A DNA stretch of 64,000 bases from positions 79,593 through 143,592 of the forward strand of contig JAOLBK010000005.1 of the NCBI GenBank assembly GCA_028339155.1, read 5' to 3'. This document shows, piece by piece, positions 35,012 to 43,656 of this stretch (within the stretch, counting starts at the first letter, position 1; each line of letters starts with the position of its first letter). This DNA is from Litorivicinus sp. (GTDB taxonomy: Bacteria; Pseudomonadota; Gammaproteobacteria; Pseudomonadales; Litorivicinaceae). Position numbers and translations under genes: made by a program. The notes beneath the pieces are model-generated. The model was not told where the DNA came from and searched no databases. It worked only from the letters and a program-made list of their open reading frames with translations.

Positions 35012-35950
35012 ATGTTTATAGCTAGTTACGAGACCGGCCATGGCGTGGTGTCACCTATTGTTATTGAAGATGCCTCTTATTTTTTGATCAACGAAATTCC
35101 TGGTCTTGAAGGGATTGTGTCGGTCAAGGCTGTAATTAAAAGTTGGCCAGAAGTGGAGGGGAGGATTAAGTCAGCGTTTAATGCTAATCCCGAAATAGTT
35201 AGGAATGAGTTGGATCGAACAAGGTTACAAGCTCCACTTTATCCCTCCACTATACTCTGTTCGGGAAGTAACTATAGGGCCCATAATGCCGAAAAGAAGG
35301 GCTCGCCAATTAGCGGTAGCGAACCAGAATTTTTTATCAAAACTGCTGATTCTGTGATTGGGACTGAGTCCTCAATTATTTATGACCCGCTACTGAGTAG
35401 CAAGTTGGACTGTGAGACAGAACTAGCGATTGTGATCGGAAAAAGTGGCCGCCACATACCCGTCGAAAAGGCGTTGGATTATGTTTTTGGTTATACGATA
35501 GCAAACGATGTGACGGCTCGAGATCGGCAAGTTAGAACTAATAATGACGGCTTTACATGGTATGAATTAGGACGCGGTAAAGCATTCGATACTTCATTGC
35601 CATTGGGGCCCTGGATTGCATTGTCTGACGCCATACCTGATCCGCAGAATTTAATTCTTTCTACTCATATTAATAGCGAGCTCCGGCAGCGCACTTCTAC
35701 GAGTCAAATGATCTGGAATTGTGCGGAGCTCATTCATTTCTTTTCGATAAATTTTACGCTTAAACCGGGAATGGTGATATTGACAGGAACGCCCGCTGGA
35801 ACGGCATGGTCGACGGATGTGAGTCTTGGCGGGAATTGGGTGTCAGACGACCCTGAGATCATTCCTGCGACCAGATATTGCTTGCCTGGAGATGTTATTG
35901 AGTCATCGATTGAGGGCATCGGAGTATTGAGGAATACGGTGGTATCTTGA
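35012..35950 (+). CDS. fumarylacetoacetate hydrolase (FAH)-family enzyme, long form
   Basis: 312-residue FAH-family protein, transcribed away from the other FAH gene. The catalytic domain starts CSGSNYRAHNAEK. Acidic metal ligands are in DCETELAIVIG, and GYTIANDVTARDRQ and GKAFDTSLPLGPWI are family blocks. Start at ATG 35012 chosen because AGGAG lies seven bases upstream; an in-frame TTG at 34925 would add an unlikely polar leader. It resembles the 2-keto-acid hydrolase/decarboxylase branch. Likely substrate is a ring-fission product; unproven. Confidence 0.86.
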   Translation: MFIASYETGHGVVSPIVIEDASYFLINEIPGLEGIVSVKAVIKSWPEVEGRIKSAFNANPEIVRNELDRTRLQAPLYPSTILCSGSNYRAHNAEKKGSPISGSEPEFFIKTADSVIGTESSIIYDPLLSSKLDCETELAIVIGKSGRHIPVEKALDYVFGYTIANDVTARDRQVRTNNDGFTWYELGRGKAFDTSLPLGPWIALSDAIPDPQNLILSTHINSELRQRTSTSQMIWNCAELIHFFSINFTLKPGMVILTGTPAGTAWSTDVSLGGNWVSDDPEIIPATRYCLPGDVIESSIEGIGVLRNTVVS

Positions 35951-36088
35951 TGGGTATGAGGTCAAGCCGCCATGGGTATTCGTGCTCTGGATCTTCAATG
36001 AAGAGTTGCAAATACTCCGGTGGATGTTCTCACGCTGCGGCGGATCAATGCTTCGCTGAATTGCGCTTGGCTTGCAGAGTAATTTTGA

Positions 36089-36955
36089 TCAACCCTTCAG
36101 TTCGCGAAGAACATCGTCAGTCACGATTGTTCGCAATTGCGGAGTAATGGACGGATCGATACCAAACCACATGCGCCAGGCGGGCCTCACTTGATGGAGC
36201 AACATTCCGAGTCCACCGATAGTTCTGTGCCCAAGTGCTTTTGCGTCCTGAATTAACGGGCTTTCAAGTGGAGTATAAATAATATCAGCGATAATTGCTT
36301 TGAAGTCCACGTGTTGTAGCTGGAGATCGAGTGGTGGCTGTCCCACCATGCCTTGATTAGTTGTATTAACCACCAGAGCACTGCCGGCGAGAGCTTCATG
36401 ACGATCGGCCCAATCAATCACTACGACTTTTTCGGGGAAAAGCAGGGCAATGTCAGCGGCATTTTGTTTGGTCCGGTTGATCAGCTTTATTGTTTTAAAT
36501 CCCTCAGTGGCAAGTGCATAAACGACCGCTCGACATCCGCCCCCGCCGCCTATGACAGTGGCCGTATCGCCTTGTTCCTTCCACTTTGGATAGGCTTCGT
36601 AAAGATTTTCTTTGAATCCGATCCAGTCATTATTCGTGCCGAATAATGAGCCATCTTCGCGAACAACCACGCAACTGATCGCACCAATTGATTTGGCAAT
36701 AGGATCAATTTCATCAACGATATCAATAGCTTCTTGTTTGAGTGGGATCGTTAGATTAACTCCGACGAAGCCAAGTGGCTTCAGCGCTCTGAGGGCTGGC
36801 TCTAAGTGCCCGGGCTTTACTTCGATGGGTATATAGCAACCCACGAGACCATTTTCTTGGAACATTGTATTGTGCATTAACGGGCTTCTTGAGTGGGTAA
36901 TTGGATGACCCATTACCCCCGCAAGACTAAGACTTGATTCTCGGGTTAGACGCAT
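36089..36955 (-). CDS. aroE: shikimate/quinate dehydrogenase-family protein
   Basis: 288-residue AroE-family enzyme. Substrate-side residues are in GHPITHSRSPLMHN and GVNLTIPLKQ (catalytic Lys); GTNNDWIGF keeps the catalytic Asp. The cofactor loop reads GGGGGCR, and GGLGMLLHQ near the C-terminus contacts substrate. I choose the ATG at 36955 because GAGG lies six bases upstream; another ATG is at 36967. The neighbours are aldolase-fold and DHPD-like genes, so a role in quinate or shikimate catabolism toward protocatechuate is more likely than biosynthesis. That is an inference. Confidence 0.87.
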   Translation of the reverse strand: MRLTRESSLSLAGVMGHPITHSRSPLMHNTMFQENGLVGCYIPIEVKPGHLEPALRALKPLGFVGVNLTIPLKQEAIDIVDEIDPIAKSIGAISCVVVREDGSLFGTNNDWIGFKENLYEAYPKWKEQGDTATVIGGGGGCRAVVYALATEGFKTIKLINRTKQNAADIALLFPEKVVVIDWADRHEALAGSALVVNTTNQGMVGQPPLDLQLQHVDFKAIIADIIYTPLESPLIQDAKALGHRTIGGLGMLLHQVRPAWRMWFGIDPSITPQLRTIVTDDVLRELKG

Positions 36956-36976
36956 GTGTTGCCTCATCGACTGCCG

Positions 36977-37654
36977 TTAAAGCGATACTTTAGGTAATTT
37001 AGCTTTAAAGTGATTCCACGTTCTTTTGAATAAATCGGCATTCCAGAGTTTTTCGCGACATTTTTGCATTTCTATTTCTGTGAACCCATAAGGCTTCCCG
37101 ATTTGCATCGCCATGTATTGTCGGTAGCTATTCTCTTCGAGATAGTTTGCCAAGACGAATGCGTCTTGTATTGAATCACCAACGGTCACTGAGCCGTGCG
37201 CTTTCATTAATGCAGCTTTGCTGTCACCCAAGGTGTCAGCCAGGCGCTTCGCCATTTCTGGGTTATTAATTGAATTGGGTGAGTCGAGTAATGGCAGGGG
37301 ATAGACCAGAGTACCTTGCGCGAAAACGGGCTGGTAGGTGTTTCCAGTCATTGTCAAAAAAGTTGACCACTTGGGATGTGCATGCACGATTGCTTTTACG
37401 TCAGGCCTGGCACGATAGATTCCCACGTGCAGGTGAAACTCAAGGGGCGGTTTGCCGATACCGGTCAGTACATTACCATCGAAGTCGATCTCGCAGATAT
37501 CTGCTGTTGTTAGGCAACTTCTTTGGCAAGACCCAATATTGATTAGAAAGCGATTGTCATCTAGCTTGATACTTGCATGACCGTTGTAATCAATAATATC
37601 TGACGCTTCTAACATTCGGATGCAGTCGACTAAGTCTTGTTTTAAAGATTCCAT
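36977..37654 (-). CDS. class II aldolase/adducin-fold protein
   Basis: 225-residue class II aldolase-fold protein. Zinc-type residues are Glu72, His91, His93 (HAHPKW) and His153 (KAHGS). The start at 37654 lies five bases after the upstream stop; an in-frame TTG at 37666 would overlap. The fold includes fuculose-phosphate aldolase, and also aromatic-acid decarboxylases such as 3,4-dihydroxyphthalate decarboxylase (PhtC) and CmtD. The DHPD-like neighbour fits the second type, but I cannot separate them here. Confidence 0.86.
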   Translation of the reverse strand: MESLKQDLVDCIRMLEASDIIDYNGHASIKLDDNRFLINIGSCQRSCLTTADICEIDFDGNVLTGIGKPPLEFHLHVGIYRARPDVKAIVHAHPKWSTFLTMTGNTYQPVFAQGTLVYPLPLLDSPNSINNPEMAKRLADTLGDSKAALMKAHGSVTVGDSIQDAFVLANYLEENSYRQYMAMQIGKPYGFTEIEMQKCREKLWNADLFKRTWNHFKAKLPKVSL

Positions 37655-37659
37655 GATTT

Positions 37660-38409
37660 CTACCAATTTGTTTGAGCTCTAATTTGTGTACGCCAAAGAT
37701 TCCATGCACGCATTCCAGCGGTCCGATTAATTTTGTCAGCTAAAATACCTTCTTGTGTTTCAAGTGCTTCGATCTCTCCGTCCGGTGAAATGCTGATTGC
37801 CGAAAGCTGTATTCGAGCGTTGACTTCAGTATAAACCGCACGAAAGACTGCCGTTGCTAGTGAATCACCGCAAGCAACCGAGCCGTGGGCACGCATCAAT
37901 GCTACATGCTTATCTTCCAGCGTTTCAGCTAATGCTAACCCTTTCGCGCAGTCGCAGATGAGCATATCGGTTGTTCCAAAGCCTTTTCTTATATCAAAAA
38001 CAGGAACTCCTGCAGCAAGAAAAGCGGCGTTATGAAACATTGCTCGCATGTTATTTTTAACCAATCCGAATGGAATAACTGATGGTGAGTGTGAATGTAC
38101 GACCGCGTTAACGTCATCTCTTAGCTTATAAATTTCGCCATGAATGAAGCGTTCTAGAAACGAGCCCCGACCGAGATCTTCACACGGCTCACTGTCGAGT
38201 GTGTATTCGATGATATCTCCTGGCCTGACGAGCGCGGGGGCCAGTGATTTGGCCATTAGAAAGCGGTCTGGTGCGTTGGGGTGTCTCATTGAGACATGAC
38301 CAAACCCGTCGACAACCCCGCGCTCAGCAAGAATTCGACTTGCTGCAGCAAGATCTGCAGTGATATTTGCATCCACTGATCCTGCTGATGGAGGATGTTT
38401 ACGACTCAT
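37660..38409 (-). CDS. class II aldolase/adducin-fold protein
   Basis: 249-residue class II aldolase-fold protein, a paralogue of the following gene. Metal-site residues are Glu86, His105, His107 (HSHSPS) and His175 (RAHGS). The N-terminal extension (about 12 residues) is polar. It ends five bases before the next aldolase-fold gene and starts 16 bases after the DHPD-like gene, forming a tight operon DHPD-like, aldolase, aldolase, aroE. The pair may act as a heteromer or on successive intermediates. Confidence 0.86.
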   Translation of the reverse strand: MSRKHPPSAGSVDANITADLAAASRILAERGVVDGFGHVSMRHPNAPDRFLMAKSLAPALVRPGDIIEYTLDSEPCEDLGRGSFLERFIHGEIYKLRDDVNAVVHSHSPSVIPFGLVKNNMRAMFHNAAFLAAGVPVFDIRKGFGTTDMLICDCAKGLALAETLEDKHVALMRAHGSVACGDSLATAVFRAVYTEVNARIQLSAISISPDGEIEALETQEGILADKINRTAGMRAWNLWRTQIRAQTNW

Positions 38410-38425
38410 ATCAAATACCTTTTTT

Positions 38426-39415
38426 TTAAATAATCACTTTTGTAGAAACGCTTGATGGGAAGATTTCCTCAGGCGTAAACACACGATGAGCGATGCCTTG
38501 TTGATATGAATATTTTGCCATTTGTTCCCAAGTGGCACGGTTTGCCTCGACTCCATAAGGGAATGGGTCGCCACTCATCAAGTCTCGCATGTTTCGAGCG
38601 TAGGTCGCGAGCCAGGGAAGTGGGTATCTGGAAATTGCAGGGTCTAGCAGTCTGGATACACTGCGTTCTTTAGATTCTAAAAACGCGTTATACAGATTTC
38701 GTGCAACCCACGGATGGGCATCATGTACCGCTCGTTTCATTGCAATAATATGCATGATTGGCCAGATGCCAGTTTCCTTAAAATAAACTTCTTCGCGTTC
38801 GATATAGTCGGGGAATAACCTAACGATGTCAGGGTGACCATCAAGGAAGCAGGTTGGCGGCCTCGCGATGATGGCGCAGTCAATTTCACCACTGGCAAGC
38901 AATTCACTTAATGATTTGTCATTAATTCGCTCAAGATTCACGCCGTCGGGCAAGTTTATTTCAACTTTTTCTTCTCGGCCCGGAGCATTGGCTCCTGCCT
39001 GTACCCAATGAATATCGCTAAGATCGATGCCCTTGTCGTTTTGCATCCAGCCCCTCATCCAGACAGCTGCTGAATGAGCCCACTCAGGGGAGCCGACCTT
39101 CTTTCCTTTAAGATCTTCGACAGTCTTGATCCCGCTATTCTTATTTACGTAAAAAGAACTGAATCTGAACAGCCTTGAGCAAACGATGGGTAACCCGATT
39201 ATATCGGGATCTTTTCGAGTTATTTGTGCCGTGAACTTAGCAAAAGACAGCTCGGAAATATCGAACTCGCGATCGGCCGTGAATCGGGCAAAACACTCGT
39301 GGTGTGTGAAAATAAACCAATTGAGATCGATGCCCTCAGCAGAGACATTATTAATCCGTAGATCTCTGAAATGATCATAATCGTTGGTGGCAATGGAAAG
39401 GTTTAGACGGCTCAC
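38426..39415 (-). CDS. 4,5-dihydroxyphthalate decarboxylase-like protein, paralogue 2
   Basis: 329-residue member of the 4,5-dihydroxyphthalate decarboxylase-like family. Family blocks are SIATNDYDHFRDL at the N-terminus, FDISELSFAKF, VEDLKGKKVGS and the DPFPYGVEAN segment near the C-terminus. WPIMHIIAMK near 235 matches the other two copies. No signal peptide is visible. First gene of the four-gene unit ending in aroE. The family fold is that of periplasmic binding proteins, so a binding rather than catalytic role remains possible. Confidence 0.83.
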   Translation of the reverse strand: MSRLNLSIATNDYDHFRDLRINNVSAEGIDLNWFIFTHHECFARFTADREFDISELSFAKFTAQITRKDPDIIGLPIVCSRLFRFSSFYVNKNSGIKTVEDLKGKKVGSPEWAHSAAVWMRGWMQNDKGIDLSDIHWVQAGANAPGREEKVEINLPDGVNLERINDKSLSELLASGEIDCAIIARPPTCFLDGHPDIVRLFPDYIEREEVYFKETGIWPIMHIIAMKRAVHDAHPWVARNLYNAFLESKERSVSRLLDPAISRYPLPWLATYARNMRDLMSGDPFPYGVEANRATWEQMAKYSYQQGIAHRVFTPEEIFPSSVSTKVII

Positions 39416-39678
39416 GTACTTGTTCTTCTTTTAGCTTAAAATGTAACCATAACGGTCAATGATCTGAGTATCCAGAATGAAAGACTGTATTTCAAAACTA
39501 TTTTAAGTGGACCCCGCTCGCGAAATGAGTCGATCGATGCTTGAGATTTTTTAGCGTCTTAGAAAATTTTGAAGGAGTTGAAAAGATCATGCGCGTCATA
39601 ACGATTAAATCTCGCGCTGATTTTGGTTTGCTGAATCTGTTTGTGCGATAGTAGGATGCTTTTTAGGAGATTTTCAAA

Positions 39679-40635
39679 ATGATAAAAATATCGAAAATAA
39701 CAGCAATTCTGGCATTGACTCTGTTCTCTACTGCAGCCTCGTCAGCTCAGTACGTGATAGGCACTTCGGGACAGGGCACCGCAACCTATGGTATCGGATC
39801 TGCAATGGCGAGCGTTTTAGCAAAAGACGCCGGCGATCAGTTCGTAGTTCAACCACATGGTGGCACGGGTAAAATCGTACCACTCGTAAACACAGGAAAG
39901 GTCGATTATAGCCTGGCCAATATTCTTGAGGTCGCCAATGCCGTTAAAGGTCGTGGCCCATTCAAAGGAAGAGTTAGCGAAAACTTGAGAGTTGTTGCCG
40001 TGGTCTATCCGTTTGAGGTTGGGTTTTTTGTTAAATCCGACTCAGATATAAAAACAGTCGCGGACCTTAAGGGAAGGAAAGTGTCTACTGAATACAGTGG
40101 ACAGAAAATAATTGGGATCTTATCTCGTGCGGTACTGGCAAATGCAGGTCTTAGCGTAGCTGATGTTGATGGTGTTCCGGTAACAAACATCATTGGAAAT
40201 GCTGATGATTTTTCTGCGGGAAAAACTGAAGCTGGTTTCTTTGCTGTTGGTGCTGGAAAAATGAATCAAGTCGCTGCTGCTGTGGGAGGAATACGGTTCT
40301 TGCCCGTCATTAATAATGACGAAGCTGCCAAGCGCATGCAGAAGGTAGTACCACCTTCTTACGTAACTGTAACGAAGCCGCGCAAAGGATTAACCGGAGT
40401 AGAGGTTGATACCCCACTTATGGCTTATGATTATCTGTTATATGCCGGTAGTCATGTGCCTGATTCTGCCGTTGCGAAATTAGTCGCAGCAATGGCAAAA
40501 AATCGTAAGGCGATGTCTGAAGCATATGGACCATTGACTAAATTTGATCCAGCCAATATGGCAAAAGATATCGGGTTGCCCTTTCATCCAGGGGCAGAGA
40601 GTTATTACAAGGCTCAGGGCTTGTGGAAGCGTTGA
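39679..40635 (+). CDS. TAXI-family TRAP transporter binding protein
   Basis: 318-residue periplasmic binding protein of the TRAP-associated extracytoplasmic immunogenic (TAXI) group. A signal peptide precedes SSAQYVIGTSGQGTATYGIG; the GTATYGIGSAMA stretch is a TAXI hallmark. VADLKGRKVST near 130 and a proline-rich C-terminus follow. AGGAG lies ten bases before the ATG. A hairpin lies between it and the fused permease gene. TAXI ligands are not well known; glutamate and other carboxylates are reported for some. Confidence 0.9.
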   Translation: MIKISKITAILALTLFSTAASSAQYVIGTSGQGTATYGIGSAMASVLAKDAGDQFVVQPHGGTGKIVPLVNTGKVDYSLANILEVANAVKGRGPFKGRVSENLRVVAVVYPFEVGFFVKSDSDIKTVADLKGRKVSTEYSGQKIIGILSRAVLANAGLSVADVDGVPVTNIIGNADDFSAGKTEAGFFAVGAGKMNQVAAAVGGIRFLPVINNDEAAKRMQKVVPPSYVTVTKPRKGLTGVEVDTPLMAYDYLLYAGSHVPDSAVAKLVAAMAKNRKAMSEAYGPLTKFDPANMAKDIGLPFHPGAESYYKAQGLWKR

Positions 40636-40652
40636 GTTGTAGTTGACTGGGT

Positions 40653-40688
40653 CCGGCAGGTCTTGCATTGCCTAATGGGCCCTGCCGG
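40653..40688 (+). terminator. intra-operon hairpin between TAXI and TRAP permease
   Basis: CCGGCAGG (40653-40660) pairs perfectly with CCTGCCGG (40681-40688), and the loop contains an inner CATT/AATG stem. It sits in the 100-base gap between binding protein and permease genes. Confidence 0.68.
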
Positions 40689-40735
40689 TAACTCAACCAA
40701 TATACCGTTACGATAATTTCGAGCACGAGGTTTCC

Positions 40736-42619
40736 ATGAGTCGGCTAAATGACGTGATTGCATGCGTTATAGCTATTTCTATCGTTGTTTGGACGGCTGA
40801 TTTACCAAGAGCCATTCTGGGCGCGACACTGATGGCGCAGGAATTTGCATTGTGGATTCTGGGTCTTTGTCTCTTACTCACGTTTTTGTCTAGGGATTAT
40901 TCTGGGTGCAAACGTGATATGACTTTGTTATCACAAGCCCCGGGCTGGGCTGCATTTGGTCTCTGTGTTTATATGGCGATTCGTTATCGCGTGATGGCTG
41001 AAGAACTGTATTACCATTTAAATGAAGCGGCTGTGATTGGAATTTTTTTGATTCCTCTGGTCTTGGAGGCGCTCAGGCGGTTGGTTGGCTACGCCTTAGT
41101 TGTGATCGTGCTTCTGTTTTTGGCCTACGGAATTTTTGGAGTTTATTTACCCGAGCCGGTGACCGCAAGACCTTGGGCTGTACTTGATTTAGCGGCACAC
41201 CTAAGTTGGGATACCACTGCGATGGTGGGTCTTCCTTTAAAGATCGGAACCACTGTTGTTCTCCCATTTATCTTGTTTGGGGTGGTATTAGCGAAATCGG
41301 GCGGTGGTGATTTTTTCTCCGACCTCGCTGTTGCGACTATGGGCGGGCTTCGGGGTGGCAGTTCAAAAATCGCAATCGTTGCTTCTGCATTGTTTGGAAC
41401 GATTTCGGGAAGTGCTGTATCGAATGTTGCATCGACCGGTGTGATATCCATTCCATTAATGAAGCGCTCAGGCCTTTCTGGAAAATTGGCCGCGGCAACA
41501 GAGTGTGTCGCATCGACTGGTGGGCAACTGATGCCGCCAGTGATGGGCGCAGCTGCTTTTTTAATGGCTGAAATTTCTCAGATTCCATATCAAGAAATCG
41601 CGTTGGCCGCCTTATTGCCCGCGGTTTTCTTTTTTGCAGCAGTATTCCTTCAATCAGATGCTGATTCCGTTAAATTAGGCATTAAAGCAATTCCGGCATC
41701 TGATCGAAAAAAAGCATCGTCTGTTTTGAATGAGGGTTGGCATTTCATTCCACCATTCGCGGTGCTTATTTTTGCTTTATTTGAACTTAACTGGACACCC
41801 GAGTTATCTGCACTTTCAGCGGCCGCGACGACTGTGTGTCTTTCCTCGTTCCGTAGTTATGCGGGAACCCGTTTTTCGCTTGGAATACTAGTCAATTCAT
41901 TCATCGATACAGGCAAGCAATCGATCGATATTATTGTGATCGTTGCAGCCGCAGGATTCGTCATCGGGGTCCTAAATGCGACTGGCTTAGTCTTCAATAT
42001 GGCGCTGATTGTTATTGATCTTGCGGGTGAGAGTTTACTGATTCTGTTATTAGTGACCGCGCTTGTCAGTATTGTTTTGGGAATGGGAATGCCGACGGTC
42101 GCGGTATATGTGCTATTAGCGACTTTGGTTGTTCCTGCACTTGTCAAAGCCGGAGTAACACCAATTGCGGCGCATTTTTTTGTACTGTATTTCGGTATGA
42201 TGTCGATGATCACGCCTCCTATTGCGATTGCTGCTTTTGCTGCTGCATCACTTGCCGGGGAGAAACCTCTACAGGTCGCATTTTGTGGGATGCGCTATGC
42301 TTGGCTCGCCTATATAATTCCATTCATTTTTGTACTACGTCCAGAATTCTTGCTGGGTACTTCAAGTGATTTTTGGAGTGAATTTGAAGTCATGGCCAGC
42401 ACAATTCTCGTTTTATTATTAATGGGTAGTGCGCTGTCTGGTTTCTCAATTCGACTTCTGACATTGCATGAGCGTGTGCTGGCCGGTTGTATTGGGGCAG
42501 GAGTATTTTTCTCTCTGGTGACAAACCATTTTCAAATTTACGCTCTGCTCGCGGGTAGTTTGACAACGCTATGGTTATGGTTGGAATTGATTAAAAATGG
42601 AGTTCTAAAGCGCGATTAA
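40736..42619 (+). CDS. TRAP transporter fused permease (DctQ-DctM type)
   Basis: 627-residue 4TM/12TM fused TRAP permease. The N-terminal part is DctQ-like and the remainder DctM-like, with GTISGSAVSNVASTG near 222 and GMGMPTVAVYVLLATL near 445 as signature segments. TRAP systems move carboxylates with a sodium gradient. It partners the TAXI protein upstream. No separate DctQ is present. Confidence 0.92.
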   Translation: MSRLNDVIACVIAISIVVWTADLPRAILGATLMAQEFALWILGLCLLLTFLSRDYSGCKRDMTLLSQAPGWAAFGLCVYMAIRYRVMAEELYYHLNEAAVIGIFLIPLVLEALRRLVGYALVVIVLLFLAYGIFGVYLPEPVTARPWAVLDLAAHLSWDTTAMVGLPLKIGTTVVLPFILFGVVLAKSGGGDFFSDLAVATMGGLRGGSSKIAIVASALFGTISGSAVSNVASTGVISIPLMKRSGLSGKLAAATECVASTGGQLMPPVMGAAAFLMAEISQIPYQEIALAALLPAVFFFAAVFLQSDADSVKLGIKAIPASDRKKASSVLNEGWHFIPPFAVLIFALFELNWTPELSALSAAATTVCLSSFRSYAGTRFSLGILVNSFIDTGKQSIDIIVIVAAAGFVIGVLNATGLVFNMALIVIDLAGESLLILLLVTALVSIVLGMGMPTVAVYVLLATLVVPALVKAGVTPIAAHFFVLYFGMMSMITPPIAIAAFAAASLAGEKPLQVAFCGMRYAWLAYIIPFIFVLRPEFLLGTSSDFWSEFEVMASTILVLLLMGSALSGFSIRLLTLHERVLAGCIGAGVFFSLVTNHFQIYALLAGSLTTLWLWLELIKNGVLKRD

Positions 42620-42669
42620 CGTGCGTAGCATTTCTAATGCATATTATTAAAAAGGTATTAAGCCGACTG

Positions 42670-43656
42670 TTATTGATCCCAGCGATCGAAGAAAGATCCC
42701 TTCGCCATGGGATCAAGGTGTACAGTCAATGCAGGGCTAAGCCTAATCGGTTTTGTGGGTCCTCCACCTCTCGTTTGCTTATTCAAAACGCTCAATCGAA
42801 CCAATTCCGGCAATCTGGCTTGAGCATCGCTGGTAATAAAGTAGCGAACCAATTGGCTGCCTAAGTCAGGATTATCTGATGATTTCGGGACAAAAGCGGT
42901 GCGAGGAATAGCTAATTGGTAATCTTCAAATCTGAGAATTTTCAGATGAGGCGATTCGTTAAGCTTCGGCAAGATATAAGATTCGATTACGTTGTAAGCA
43001 ATTGCTGCCTCGCCGGATACAACCGCATCAATCATCTCGCCAGAACAACAGCTCGGCTTAAACTCTTTGGTTTGGAATCGCCGGATCAGGCTCCAGAATG
43101 CATTGTCTTGCAGTTCATCTTGACGGCTTAAAAGGTAACCAACACCAGAAACTTTTGGGTCGTACATCATAATCCGTAGATTTGCACTTGATTGCTCAAT
43201 AGATCGAATGAGCTCTCGTCGAGTCTTGATCTTATTAAATTCAGGGTTTGTCTTCTCATTATAAATGGAAACGATTGGTTCAACGGAAATTTGCACTAAT
43301 TCTTCACGCCAGTGCGTCGCTAATAAGCCATTTAAATCAATTCGCGTAGCGAATCCATCATTAACTGCCTTAATTTGCAGATCAATTGCTGAGGACATGA
43401 CAAGATCAATTTTTGGGTGCAAACCCTCTTTGGTGGCGCGATCTATTTCACGGCTAGATGCCTGTAAGTAGGCAACATTGTAACGTGGATTAATTTCGGA
43501 AAAACGAGAAAAAACAGGCTTTACGCGCTCAAAATCATTTGTTCCCAGTACTGTAATCTGGGACTGACCATTTCCCACTTGAAAGGTACCTTCTAGTTCT
43601 AGAGCTCTCGTGCTAAACGCGCAAAAAATTAAGATAATCGAAAGCACAAACCGCAT
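42670..43656 (-). CDS. extracellular solute-binding protein linked to the two-component system
   Basis: 328-residue periplasmic protein with a signal peptide (cleavage near STRALE) of the iron/phosphoglycerate-type class 1-like binding family. Features are VMYDP-like RIMMYDPKVSGVGYLLS, and a Cys-Cys pair (KPSCCSGEM). No ABC permease or ATPase genes lie nearby. The gene starts 28 bases inside the histidine kinase gene and is thus translationally linked to it. I infer a sensor accessory that presents ligand to TctE; the TctE sensor region is compatible. Confidence 0.82.
   Translation of the reverse strand: MRFVLSIILIFCAFSTRALELEGTFQVGNGQSQITVLGTNDFERVKPVFSRFSEINPRYNVAYLQASSREIDRATKEGLHPKIDLVMSSAIDLQIKAVNDGFATRIDLNGLLATHWREELVQISVEPIVSIYNEKTNPEFNKIKTRRELIRSIEQSSANLRIMMYDPKVSGVGYLLSRQDELQDNAFWSLIRRFQTKEFKPSCCSGEMIDAVVSGEAAIAYNVIESYILPKLNESPHLKILRFEDYQLAIPRTAFVPKSSDNPDLGSQLVRYFITSDAQARLPELVRLSVLNKQTRGGGPTKPIRLSPALTVHLDPMAKGSFFDRWDQ

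Noticed and set aside
35947..36147. 66-codon frame after the FAH gene
   Set aside because: Overlaps the convergent AroE-family gene end and has unusual Cys/Ser-rich composition; no ribosome site or homology.
42628..42640. Possible hairpin GCATT-TCT-AATGC after the TRAP permease
   Set aside because: Five-base stem only and no T-tract; too weak to call.
42637..42864. 75-codon plus-strand frame between TRAP permease and binding protein genes
   Set aside because: Mostly antisense to the binding-protein gene; no supporting features.
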